Assembly (NCBI GenBank): GCA_946886975.1
Contig: CAMPJV010000021.1
Span: 1-15,701, forward strand
DNA from: an uncultured Taibaiella sp.
GTDB taxonomy: Bacteria > Bacteroidota > Bacteroidia > Chitinophagales > Chitinophagaceae
DNA length: 15,701 bases
Reading direction: 5' to 3'
Positions 8,167-14,826 of the stretch are shown piece by piece. The notes below the pieces were generated by a model. It saw only the letters and a list, made by a program, of their open reading frames with translations. It had not been told where the DNA came from and made no database searches. The position numbers and the translations under genes are program-made. How positions within the stretch are numbered: the stretch's first letter is position 1; each line of letters begins with the position of its first letter.

Positions 8167-8275
8167 GCTTCAGCGATCTTTTATATCATTCGTATAAAAC
8201 AATGCCAGAGGAGGGAGCACGTCGCAGCATGGTTACCCGTCACGCGAAGGTCGGTCTTGCCGTGTCAGCCTTTGC

Positions 8276-8302
8276 CTCACATGCATATCCTGTGTATGTG
8301 AG
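8276..8302 (+). other. Long perfect hairpin, 12-bp stem and 3-base loop
   Basis: CTCACATGCATA (8276-8287) pairs with TGTGTATGTGAG (8291-8302) around a TCC loop. All twelve positions pair in the + strand RNA, two of them as G-U. In the - strand RNA those two become mismatches, so the structure favours a + strand transcript. No U-run follows, which argues against a simple terminator. Confidence 0.6.
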
Positions 8303-8439
8303 CCCCCTTCCTTGTCTTCCTTTCGGTTTCTCCGCTCGCCGCCGTTTGTTTCCCTCACTTTAGGAGGCTTCTCCACTAGTTTAGTTGTCGCTGACACCAC
8401 CTGCTTACCCGGCTTAACAGTGCCTAATAGTAGCTTTAT

Positions 8440-8483
8440 ATACGGGGTAAATACGGGGTATATACGGGGTAAATACGGAGTAA
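8440..8483. repeat. Four-copy 11-bp tandem repeat
   Basis: The unit ATACGGGGTAA occurs four times head to tail: 8440-8450, 8451-8461 (last base T), 8462-8472 and 8473-8483 (one G replaced by A). The period is close to one DNA helical turn, so the same face would be presented repeatedly to a bound protein. It is not a CRISPR array, because no spacers separate the copies. The function is unknown; a protein-binding iteron or slippage-prone satellite are both possible. Confidence 0.9.
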
Positions 8484-8581
8484 GTGTGCAGTATCATGCC
8501 TTAAACCCTGAATGAACGTACCAGTTGCCCACTAGTACCCGGCGCTCATCCCATCCCTTTGCTTCCGTACCGACGCGCTTC

Positions 8582-9271
8582 TCATCGTAGCACCCTCAGA
8601 TACTCCTCTATATACTTTTGCTTGTCTTTCTGTTTGTACTGCACGATAAACCTTGGGTGGTCAAGTGGAATGATCTTTTCAAAGAAGCCTTTAGCTTTAT
8701 TGAGCTCCTTAAGGAACCGGTAGTTCGTTCCTCTGCCAATACAATAGCATACGTCTCTTGAACCGCTTATCCGCTGCTGCTCCCTGATATTCCATTCTAT
8801 CACCGGAAGTATTGCTGCTATCAGTTCCTTGCTGTCGTAGTAGTTGTAGTTCTTATGACTTCCCGCTGAATCAACTGACGTAAACCCAAGTGGGCAGACT
8901 GAATGGATGTAAACCTTGGAGTAGAATGCCTCCTCGCCTCCATATGACTCAATTACTTCATACACAAATGCTGATGAGGGCTCATGGAGCAGGGGCCCGT
9001 TGTAAGGGATCTTGCAGTTGTCTATCAGTCTTTTAGGGTCTGTAAATGGTATGCCCGTCGTGCCTGCACCAAATCGCCCGGGATTGATTCCAAGAATGAG
9101 TTTCCGTTCATGGATATCGTCGTAATACTTCTTGTAGAATAACTCCGAAACCCGCCTTGCCTCCGGATTGTCTTTGAACGGGTTCAGCACATTGATCCCA
9201 TTCGGCATCACCATGTCGTCGAAGTCGAGATGGCTGTTAAACGCGATTACTTTGTCTGCAATGGTTTCCAT
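8582..9271 (-). CDS. Uracil-DNA glycosylase superfamily protein, SMUG2-like
   Basis: The protein has 229 residues. Motif 1 is LILGINPGRFGAGTTGIPFT (58-77), which corresponds to the SMUG-type water-activating/uracil-binding loop, with Asn63 in the catalytic position. The C-terminal motif LDHPRFIVQY (203-212) supplies His205 in the place of the family's leucine/minor-groove loop. The middle segment KVYIHSVCPLGFTS (119-132) is also typical. This combination matches the SMUG2 subgroup described from Pedobacter, which removes uracil and related deaminated bases from DNA in base-excision repair. It is cytoplasmic. It is the last gene of a run of minus-strand genes, 62 bp behind a lipoprotein gene. 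Its link to that cluster may be positional only. Confidence 0.85.
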   Translation of the reverse strand: METIADKVIAFNSHLDFDDMVMPNGINVLNPFKDNPEARRVSELFYKKYYDDIHERKLILGINPGRFGAGTTGIPFTDPKRLIDNCKIPYNGPLLHEPSSAFVYEVIESYGGEEAFYSKVYIHSVCPLGFTSVDSAGSHKNYNYYDSKELIAAILPVIEWNIREQQRISGSRDVCYCIGRGTNYRFLKELNKAKGFFEKIIPLDHPRFIVQYKQKDKQKYIEEYLRVLR

Positions 9272-9333
9272 ATTACCCCTTTCAGAAGTATCGACACCCG
9301 TCCATAAAAACAGGACCAGCTCTCAGCCTTTCT

Positions 9334-9720
9334 TTATTGTGTCCGGATGGTCACTGCCTTACTCACCTCCAGCCCTTCATGGTTTATCTCTGAGCTGATA
9401 GATACAGTGAGCTCAACGCTCGTGGGTAGTGTGTTTATCCAGTACTCGTCCACCGTCAGTACAGCAGCATGCTCATGACTGTCCGCCGCGAAGAGTGTGT
9501 CTCCACTTACGTTAGTGATGGCCGTATGATAGCCGTGCAAACTCGTCTCTCCTTCTATTTTAGCGCTTATTCTAACAGTATCACCCGGCATGTAAACCTG
9601 GTTCATCGTAGGGGAATACACCGTTATCGTAGCCGTGGGCAATGTTTCAGACTTCTTGCAGGAATACAGACCGCTCCCCAGTATGAATAATGCGGCAAGG
9701 AGAAAAACGTTTGGTCTCAT
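9334..9720 (-). CDS. Small lipoprotein with an Ig-like His-containing domain
   Basis: The protein has 128 residues. It has a lipoprotein signal peptide with lipobox LYSC, giving an acylated Cys21 followed by KK, typical of Bacteroidota lipoproteins. The mature part (about 28-128) is beta-rich: TATITVYSP...GDTVRISAKIEG...VELTVSISSE...SKAVTIRT. It carries five His in a small domain, H62, H65 (LHGYH), H82, H84 (SHEH) and H114 (NHEG). It resembles the DUF4625-like Ig fold, but I am not certain of the family. Clustered His near a cupredoxin and a CxxCG barrel protein would fit metal binding; that is inference. It follows the barrel protein gene by 13 bp and is probably co-transcribed and co-localised in the outer membrane or periplasm. 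Confidence 0.75.
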   Translation of the reverse strand: MRPNVFLLAALFILGSGLYSCKKSETLPTATITVYSPTMNQVYMPGDTVRISAKIEGETSLHGYHTAITNVSGDTLFAADSHEHAAVLTVDEYWINTLPTSVELTVSISSEINHEGLEVSKAVTIRTQ

Positions 9721-9733
9721 TAATCAGTTTGTT

Positions 9734-10651
9734 TTAGAAAAGATATTGTATCGCGGCTTCAGCTTTATACTTTACAGTCACTGCCCCTCCGGCAATGTTT
9801 TGAGATAATGGTACGCTATATGTTGCCATCAGCGCTATGTCTTTGATAAAGGTTTGAAAGCCAAAGGTACCATACGTTACGTTCCCTCCGGATGAGTGGT
9901 TGATCCATCCTTTCGTATAGTTTTCGTAGTCTTCCGCAGTACTTTCAAATCTTAAGCCTCCCATGGGCAACAACACGTACTTGTCCTTTTCCAGGGACAC
10001 AAATCCCAGCAGAGCAGCGTTAAACTTGTTGCCGTATTTGTAGGAAATAGAGTTTGGTGTAGTTAGCACATAAGCTACCTCTATATTGATACCCGCTTTG
10101 CCTTTTCTCAGGGAGTAATTGGCACTCCCCGTAAAGTCCCAGGAGTTAGTACCCGCCTGCATTGAAGTGGTAGTAGCCTCCGCAGTCGAGGTCGGACTGT
10201 AGCTACCCGTCGGTGCCTTTATTCCTCCGCCGATCTGTAGGTTGTGTTTTAGCACGGGGCCGCAGTCATCTTTGGTAATAAGCTGATACGTCGTCATCAT
10301 GGTGATGTCGCCTATGCCGCGTACATCTTCATTGCCGCCATCGAGGGTCGTATTGTTTATATGATAAGGAATGAATGCATACACTTGCCATCTGGTGCTC
10401 AGGCTATACCGGCCAAAAGCCTGGATAGTAAAGTATTGCTCCTCGGATGTTCCGTCTCCTGTGCCCGCTGCTTCGTGGTCTTCGTGCTGCGATGTGTAAT
10501 AGCGGAACTGAGAATACAGTCCGGCAAAATGCTTTTCGGAAAGGGGAAGCAGTCCTAAGCTTTGGTTGCTTGAAGACCCTCCGCAAACATTACACGCGAA
10601 GGCCGTACCAGCGATCATGCTAAACAGTATGGAGATAAACCCTCTTTTCAT
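9734..10651 (-). CDS. Outer-membrane beta-barrel transporter-like protein with CxxCG N-terminus
   Basis: The protein has 305 residues. The signal peptide ends TAFA and the mature protein starts at Cys20 with CNVCGGSSSNQSLGLLP, a CxxC pair (C20, C23) at the extreme N-terminus. The rest alternates amphipathic strands and Gly/Thr/Asn-rich loops (FRYYTSQH, IQAFGRYSLS, VYAFIPYHIN, DITMMTTYQL, NLQIGGGIKAPTG) and ends in an aromatic residue, AAIQYLF. That ending is the usual signature of an outer-membrane barrel. It looks like the 'transporter' proteins related to the Phenol_MetA_deg family, and in Bacteroidota similar CxxCG proteins often lie near copper-related genes (established from memory, not searched). 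Here a cupredoxin gene precedes it and a His-containing lipoprotein follows. Transport substrate is unknown; metal export or sensing is inference. Confidence 0.75.
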   Translation of the reverse strand: MKRGFISILFSMIAGTAFACNVCGGSSSNQSLGLLPLSEKHFAGLYSQFRYYTSQHEDHEAAGTGDGTSEEQYFTIQAFGRYSLSTRWQVYAFIPYHINNTTLDGGNEDVRGIGDITMMTTYQLITKDDCGPVLKHNLQIGGGIKAPTGSYSPTSTAEATTTSMQAGTNSWDFTGSANYSLRKGKAGINIEVAYVLTTPNSISYKYGNKFNAALLGFVSLEKDKYVLLPMGGLRFESTAEDYENYTKGWINHSSGGNVTYGTFGFQTFIKDIALMATYSVPLSQNIAGGAVTVKYKAEAAIQYLF

Positions 10652-10687
10652 TCAAAGTATATTAACTCAGGTGCGAAAGTAAAATTA

Positions 10688-10713
10688 ATCAGGGGAACGC
10701 TCGTCCCCCTGAT
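10688..10713 (-). terminator. Hairpin terminator after the cupredoxin gene
   Basis: ATCAGGGG and CCCCTGAT form eight perfect pairs; one mismatch and then AC/GT continue the stem around a short GCTC loop. It starts four bases after the cupredoxin stop (10718-10720). On the - strand it is followed by TAATTTTAC, a weak U-tract. It probably ends or attenuates transcription between the cupredoxin and the barrel-protein gene. Confidence 0.7.
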
Positions 10714-10717
10714 CTTA

Positions 10718-11092
10718 TTATTCCATAACTATTTTTCCCTTCATCACCGGATGTAGCGAACAATAGTAGTTGGAGCTTTGCGATACGACCATTGACCATG
10801 ATTGTTTTGTAGGAAGCATAGAAGATGACCATGCCTTAGAAGCTTCCTCAGTTATGTCATGTGTCACAACGTCCATGTTGACGAACACAACAGTATCACC
10901 TTGTTTCGCGTACAGCTCCGCGGGAATAAACTTCATCTCTGATATGGCTACAGAATGGGTTCCATGTATTGGGGCTGTCTTGGTTGTTTCATTTACTTCC
11001 TCCTTGCCGCTTTCAGAGGGTGTGCAGCTTTCAGCAACGGTGCATAAGCATGCCACACTCACTGCAATGAGAAGGGCTTTGAATGGATTCAT
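10718..11092 (-). CDS. Cupredoxin (plastocyanin-like) lipoprotein
   Basis: The protein has 124 residues. A hydrophobic leader (residues 5-22) ends at Cys23 (VAESC), a probable lipoprotein anchor although Glu at -2 is unusual. A short charged linker (24-42) leads to a cupredoxin domain, about 45-124. The type-1 copper ligands are all visible: His78 in VVTHDIT, then Cys111, His114 and Met117 in YYCSLHPVMKG, with plastocyanin-like C-x2-H-x2-M spacing. The segment VAISEMKFIPAELYAKQGDTVVFVNMD is the usual strand pair before the first ligand. Such proteins carry single electrons or hold copper in the periplasm. It starts two bases after the DUF4142 stop, so the two are almost certainly one transcript. 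The electron partner is not evident within the window. Confidence 0.9.
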   Translation of the reverse strand: MNPFKALLIAVSVACLCTVAESCTPSESGKEEVNETTKTAPIHGTHSVAISEMKFIPAELYAKQGDTVVFVNMDVVTHDITEEASKAWSSSMLPTKQSWSMVVSQSSNYYCSLHPVMKGKIVME

Positions 11093-11094
11093 GA

Positions 11095-11634
11095 TTATTT
11101 GTGTTTTTTCTGAACCATTTCAGCATGGCCCAGGTGAGCTCTTAATGCAGGTAACACGTCCACCAATAGTTTCTTCAGCTCCGCGTTTTCCGTTTCAGGT
11201 ATCAGCAGGTTCTCAACCGCGCTGATTACCGCCTTATGATAGGCTACTTCATTGTCTATATATGCTTTGTCAAATGCCTTCCCCGATTTGCTGCTTAGCA
11301 TTTTCCTTGTCTTTGTGGCGTCTGCAAGCAGTTGCTGACTTACGGCATTGTCTTTCGGTGTCACTCCCAGCTTCTTGGCAAGTGCCACAGCCTGGCCTAT
11401 CACAGCCTCATGATCTCTCGCCATTGTCTCGGCAAAGTTCTTCACCTCCTTGTTTTTGGTTTTCTGCTTTGCCAGTATTGCATAATCGATGTCTATCTGG
11501 TTGGCTACTACAGCCACAGATGCGACTTCCGGATCGGAGAGCTTCGGGTTTCCCTGTGCTTGCGCCGCGAAAGTGAAGCAGGAGCAAACGGCCGCTCCTG
11601 TGGCCCACATTCTGAAGGTTCTTGAAAGTGTCAT
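11095..11634 (-). CDS. DUF4142 domain-containing periplasmic protein
   Basis: The protein has 179 residues. A signal peptide ends FAAQAQ, with likely cleavage near residue 26. The mature part is mostly helical and carries the DUF4142 pattern: ANQIDIDYAILAKQKTKNKEVKNFAETMARDHEAV (44-78), ALAKKLGVTP (84-93), FDKAYIDNEVAYHKAVI (120-136) and a last helix LLVDVLPALRAHLGHAEMVQ. The fold is a ferritin-like four-helix bundle. The conserved His and Glu in ARDHE, VAYHK and AHLGHAE could bind metal, though the family's biochemical function is not established. Members are common in stress-associated gene sets. It is the first gene of a two-gene unit with the cupredoxin, 101 bp after the preceding gene's stop, where a promoter would be expected but none is obvious. 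Confidence 0.9.
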   Translation of the reverse strand: MTLSRTFRMWATGAAVCSCFTFAAQAQGNPKLSDPEVASVAVVANQIDIDYAILAKQKTKNKEVKNFAETMARDHEAVIGQAVALAKKLGVTPKDNAVSQQLLADATKTRKMLSSKSGKAFDKAYIDNEVAYHKAVISAVENLLIPETENAELKKLLVDVLPALRAHLGHAEMVQKKHK

Positions 11635-11735
11635 TGTTGTTGGTTTTCTTAATTAGAGCACCAACGGACACATATGTTACAATTTCACTCCTGCAATCTT
11701 TCGCTGTCACACTTCCGCAGTCCTCCTGCTTGGGC

Positions 11736-12263
11736 CTAATTGCTCATCACTCCCCGCATAGATCGCTCGCTTAAAGATGCGATCCTGGCTTGCCATGCTT
11801 TTGCCAGCTTCATTAGCTGAGGCCTGTGCTGTGGTCCATCCTGCATTTCATTGTATATCTCCAGGTCCACGGCCGATCTGTTCTTCAGAACCAGTGAGAT
11901 CGAGAGGTCTTTGCTGTGGTCTTCAGATATGCCTCCGCCTCCGTTTTTTCTGTTTTGTCCCGCGCCGGCGCTCACTACATTACAGTGTGCAACGTCCTTT
12001 AGTTTTATAAGGTGCACCTTCCCGCCCTGGCTGTTGTCAATATAGAGAAGCATCTTTTTTACTTCATCCATTGCGATCAGCCGGTTGGCAAACGCATCCT
12101 TCGTAGTAATGTCCAGAGAATGATTAAAGACGACATGGTTATATAGGTCGCTTAGTTGCTTCTTCTTTTTACGTGCCGCCATCCGTCCGTATACCACAAA
12201 TATTGTAATAGCGGCTCCCATCAATAGAATTATCCCCATTGCAAATAAGATAGTCTGTACCAT
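11736..12263 (-). CDS. Single-pass membrane protein of unknown function, paralog A
   Basis: The protein has 175 residues. One N-terminal membrane segment (about 4-25) is followed by a basic stop (RMAARKKKKQ), so the remainder probably faces the cytoplasm. The soluble domain contains LDITTKDAFANR (50-61), the strand pair KKMLLYIDNS...GKVHLIKLKDVAHCNVV (69-97), a Gly/Asn-rich loop, LSISLVLKN, and a final helix LMKLAKAWQARI. I do not recognise a family. The same order of elements occurs in the gene immediately upstream (12302-12775), so these two are diverged tandem duplicates. The pattern of a short 'KLLYV' strand, 'dI..C.v' strand and C-terminal helix recalls PH-like domains, which is inference. 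Only 38 bp separate the two genes, implying co-transcription. Confidence 0.75.
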   Translation of the reverse strand: MVQTILFAMGIILLMGAAITIFVVYGRMAARKKKKQLSDLYNHVVFNHSLDITTKDAFANRLIAMDEVKKMLLYIDNSQGGKVHLIKLKDVAHCNVVSAGAGQNRKNGGGGISEDHSKDLSISLVLKNRSAVDLEIYNEMQDGPQHRPQLMKLAKAWQARIASLSERSMRGVMSN

Positions 12264-12301
12264 GTTGTAAACGTTTAAAGTGCTTGATCAATATTTCCTC
12301 G

Positions 12302-12775
12302 CTATCTCAGCAGCATCCTTTTCCAGTGCCACGCTTTCTGAAACAGCATTTTCATGTCCGATACCTTGTCATACTTTTCGTTGTAGAATCGGAATACCCA
12401 CTCATTGGCGTCACCCTGTGCTACCTGAAGCTCCAGATCAATGGATGCGAGACGCTTCGCGGACGAGCCACCGGGGTTGTTTGCCGAATGTGAATAGCGC
12501 TTTACAATTTCACACGTCTTGAGGTTAGTAATATCTATGACCTTTGCAGCTACTTTTCCTTCGCTGTTCTCCACATAAAGTAGTTTTCCCGCTGCCTTAT
12601 TGATGGCCATCCCTTTGTTTCTCCACACGAATGCTTTATCCATGGTTATATCATGTGATGACGCCAGGTGTTTTAGCGTCGAGAATTCCAGATCCGGATT
12701 GGGTGCCTTTCGTAGAAAGTACACCAGGCCTGCAGCACCCGCTGCGGCAGCGATGCCAATCAATAGTATAGACAT
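12302..12775 (-). CDS. Single-pass membrane protein of unknown function, paralog B
   Basis: The protein has 157 residues. An Ala/Gly-rich N-terminal membrane segment (about 2-20) and LRK precede a soluble domain. That domain aligns by eye with its downstream neighbour: SHDITMDKAFVWR (40-52; compare SLDITTKDAFANR), GKLLYVENSEGKVAAKVIDI (63-82), a conserved Cys88 in KTCEIV (compare AHCNVV), SIDLELQV, EWVFRFYNE and the terminal helix MLFQKAWHWKRML. The divergent middle loop holds NNPGGSSAK. No named family is recognised. It starts 62 bp behind the Rnk-like gene on the same strand and could be part of a longer transcript with it. Confidence 0.75.
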   Translation of the reverse strand: MSILLIGIAAAAGAAGLVYFLRKAPNPDLEFSTLKHLASSHDITMDKAFVWRNKGMAINKAAGKLLYVENSEGKVAAKVIDITNLKTCEIVKRYSHSANNPGGSSAKRLASIDLELQVAQGDANEWVFRFYNEKYDKVSDMKMLFQKAWHWKRMLLR

Positions 12776-12837
12776 AATTTTCAGGTTAAGTGCAGGAGTC
12801 GCAAGACACGGCTCCCGCAGTGGTCACTTGTATATGG

Positions 12838-13224
12838 TTAGCTCTTATTAGTCACGTCAAGTATCCTGAACCTTTTCAGGCCTGCAGGTACTTTCCATTG
12901 CACTTCCTCAGCTTTTCTGAAGCCAATCAGTGCGGCGCCCATCGGAGTTGTGATGGATACTTTATTCTGGCGCATGTCTGCATTGCTCGGCATCACTAAC
13001 GTGAACTCCATTATTTTATTGGTCTCAAGGTCAAGGATCGAGACTTTTGAGTTGATCCTTATGGCATGAGCGGGAAACGCATCTTTCTTTACTACAACTG
13101 CGCGGCTCAGTTCATAGGCCAGGGTCATCTCTTCATGCTTTTCAGGCATGTTGTCAATGTATGGCTTCAACAGCTCGTAGTCTTCTTCCGTGATCAGCAC
13201 GGGATTTAATTTTTGAGTTTTCAT
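12838..13224 (-). CDS. GreA/GreB C-terminal-domain (Rnk-like) regulator
   Basis: The protein has 128 residues, matching Rnk (about 136) rather than full GreA (about 158). Residues about 10-50 are a short helical part (ITEEDYELLKPYIDN...AYELSRAVVV), much shorter than the GreA coiled-coil. Residues about 52-125 form the FKBP-like domain, with IRINSKVSILDLETNKIMEF, ITTPMGAALIGFRKAEEVQW and KVPAGLKRFRILDV; TPMGAALIG corresponds to the 'SPlGrALLG' signature. Rnk proteins bind RNA polymerase near the secondary channel and affect nucleoside-diphosphate-kinase levels and stress in Escherichia coli. In Bacteroidota the exact target is untested as far as I know. It begins 12 bp after the stop of the glutamate-synthase-like gene, so it is almost certainly co-transcribed with it. 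Confidence 0.85.
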   Translation of the reverse strand: MKTQKLNPVLITEEDYELLKPYIDNMPEKHEEMTLAYELSRAVVVKKDAFPAHAIRINSKVSILDLETNKIMEFTLVMPSNADMRQNKVSITTPMGAALIGFRKAEEVQWKVPAGLKRFRILDVTNKS

Positions 13225-13236
13225 TGTTTCTTTATT

Positions 13237-14808
13237 TTAGTTAAGAATAGTGGCTCGCGCCAGGTTATCGCTTAGGCGGTCGTCCATGTTGCCAAAGTAT
13301 ATTTCCTCAAAGCTCTTGGACTGATGTGCATCGATCTTCGTGATGAACTTCGATGGATGTATATCAGCCAATGTTCTGAATCCGCAGGCTTCCATCATTT
13401 CGATAGTCGCTTTTATCGTGTTCCTGTGGTAGCTCGCTACCCTTACCCGCTTGTCAGTTACCGAAAGCCCTTTGTACAAGGAAGGGTCCTGTGTGGCCAC
13501 TCCAACGGGACAATGACCACTATCACATTTCAGTGCCTGAACGCAGCCCAGCGCAAACATCATTCCCCTTGCGCTATAGCAGGCGCTCGCACCAAGCGAC
13601 AGTACTTTCAGGATGTCAAATGCCGTAATGATCTTTCCCGCGGCGATCAGCTTCACGTGCTTGGTGAACCCGAAGGTCCTGATGGTCTGATATGCAAAGG
13701 ACAGTGCATCATAGAGCGGCATGCCAATGTTGTCAGTAAATTCCAGCGGAGCTGCGCCTGTACCGCCTTCGGATCCATCTATGGTAATGAAGTCAGGGTA
13801 GATCCGTGTAACTGTTATGGCGTTACAGATGTCAACGAACTCCTGCTTGTCTCCGATGCACAGTTTAAAGCCTACCGGCTTGCCCCCAGATAATTCCCGA
13901 AGGAAGCCAACGAACTGCATCATCTCAACAAAGTTGGAGAATGCACTGTGGGCTGGTGGAGACGCTACCGTTGTGAACGGCTGCACGTTCCGGATCTCTG
14001 CTATCTCCTCCGTGTTCTTTTGCGCTGGAAGTATTCCTCCATGCCCAGGCTTCGCTCCTTGTGATAGTTTTAATTCTATCATTTTCACTTTGGCAAACCC
14101 AGCTTTGATCCTGAACAGCTCGGGAAAGAAGTTACCTTCGTCATCACGGCACCCAAAGTAGCCCGTGCCTATCTGCCAGATAAGATCGCCTCCCTGCTGG
14201 TGATAGTTGCTTATTCCTCCTTCACCTGTATTTTGAGCAAAGTTGCCGAGTGCTGCTCCTTCATTAAGCGACTGTATCGCAGTTTTACTGAGCGCGCCAT
14301 AGCTCATCGCTCCTATATTGAAGATGCTGGCGGTATACGGCTGGCTGCAAAAAGAGTTTCCAATAGTTACCCGAAGGTCCTTATCAGTAATTTTTGCCGG
14401 GAAGATGGAGTGAGCCACCCATGTATGACCCAGTTTGCCGGGATCTTCCTGCATACCGAAAGCAACTGTTTGCTTTTCGTTTTTCGCCCGCTGGTAGACT
14501 ATAGATCTTTGCCTGCGGTTAAATGGTTTGCCGTCCAGGTCCGATTCCCAGAAGTATTGCCTGAGCTCGGGCCTGATGGATTCAAAAAAATACCTGAAGT
14601 ATCCAAGCAACGGATAGTTCCTCAGTACCGAATGCTTTTCCTGCCTTGTATTGGCAATGGCCAATAGGGCAAGCGGTAGGGTAATGATTAGGGCCCATAA
14701 CCAGTTTGGACTTATAAAAAGGGCGGATAAAAGGACGATTATACTCAGGAAAAAAACAAATCCGAGTATAATGCCTTTTGCCGAAACCCTTGTGAGATTC
14801 CGTGACAT
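13237..14808 (-). CDS. Membrane-anchored FMN-binding glutamate synthase family protein
   Basis: The protein has 523 residues. Two N-terminal membrane segments (about 12-32 and 36-53) precede a GltS FMN-binding TIM-barrel domain (about 140-480). Diagnostic stretches are NIGAMSYGALS (164-174), NTGEGGISNYH (193-203), KLSQGAKPGHGGILP (247-261), SPPAHSAFS (283-291), FITIDGSEGGTGAAP (340-354) and the 3Fe-4S ligand set C422-x5-C428-x4-C433 ending SGHCPVGVATQ. The glutaminase and GXGXG domains of true GltB are absent, so this is the stand-alone 'glutamate synthase family' type. Its electron donor and real substrate are not established. The membrane anchor suggests coupling to a membrane redox chain (inference). 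The Rnk-like gene follows by 12 bp. A structured leader lies 19-86 bases before its ATG (14806-14808) and may control it. Confidence 0.92.
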   Translation of the reverse strand: MSRNLTRVSAKGIILGFVFFLSIIVLLSALFISPNWLWALIITLPLALLAIANTRQEKHSVLRNYPLLGYFRYFFESIRPELRQYFWESDLDGKPFNRRQRSIVYQRAKNEKQTVAFGMQEDPGKLGHTWVAHSIFPAKITDKDLRVTIGNSFCSQPYTASIFNIGAMSYGALSKTAIQSLNEGAALGNFAQNTGEGGISNYHQQGGDLIWQIGTGYFGCRDDEGNFFPELFRIKAGFAKVKMIELKLSQGAKPGHGGILPAQKNTEEIAEIRNVQPFTTVASPPAHSAFSNFVEMMQFVGFLRELSGGKPVGFKLCIGDKQEFVDICNAITVTRIYPDFITIDGSEGGTGAAPLEFTDNIGMPLYDALSFAYQTIRTFGFTKHVKLIAAGKIITAFDILKVLSLGASACYSARGMMFALGCVQALKCDSGHCPVGVATQDPSLYKGLSVTDKRVRVASYHRNTIKATIEMMEACGFRTLADIHPSKFITKIDAHQSKSFEEIYFGNMDDRLSDNLARATILN

Positions 14809-14826
14809 AACATTATGAATTAGTTG

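Larger units (their letters stand above)
8167..8581. other. 415-bp intergenic region with tandem repeat and hairpin
   Basis: No confident gene is visible between the GH13 start and the SMUG2-like stop. The stretch holds a long hairpin (8276-8302), a four-copy 11-bp tandem repeat (8440-8483), and an 86-codon stop-free minus-strand frame without any ATG near its beginning (8233-8493). It must also carry the GH13 promoter. The sequence just upstream of the GH13 ATG is AT-rich, but I could not fit a convincing Bacteroidota -33/-7 pair with correct spacing. Confidence 0.6.

Noticed and set aside
8167..8215. Bacteroidota-type promoter (TTTG and TAnnTTTG) just upstream of the GH13 start
   Set aside because: TTG and TATAAAAG occur on the minus strand, but the spacing is about 14 bases instead of about 19 and the -7 match is poor.
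8440..8483. Tandem repeat as a CRISPR array
   Set aside because: Units are 11 bp and directly adjacent with no spacers, and no cas gene is present.
8109..8515. Two + strand frames (8109-8363 and 8312-8515) in and beside the intergenic gap
   Set aside because: The first overlaps the GH13 start and both translations look random; the second mostly translates the 11-bp repeat. Neither has recognisable features.
13324..13893. 189-codon + strand open frame opposite the glutamate-synthase-like gene
   Set aside because: It lies wholly antisense to a strongly conserved gene and its translation shows no domain or ordered composition; it is a shadow frame.
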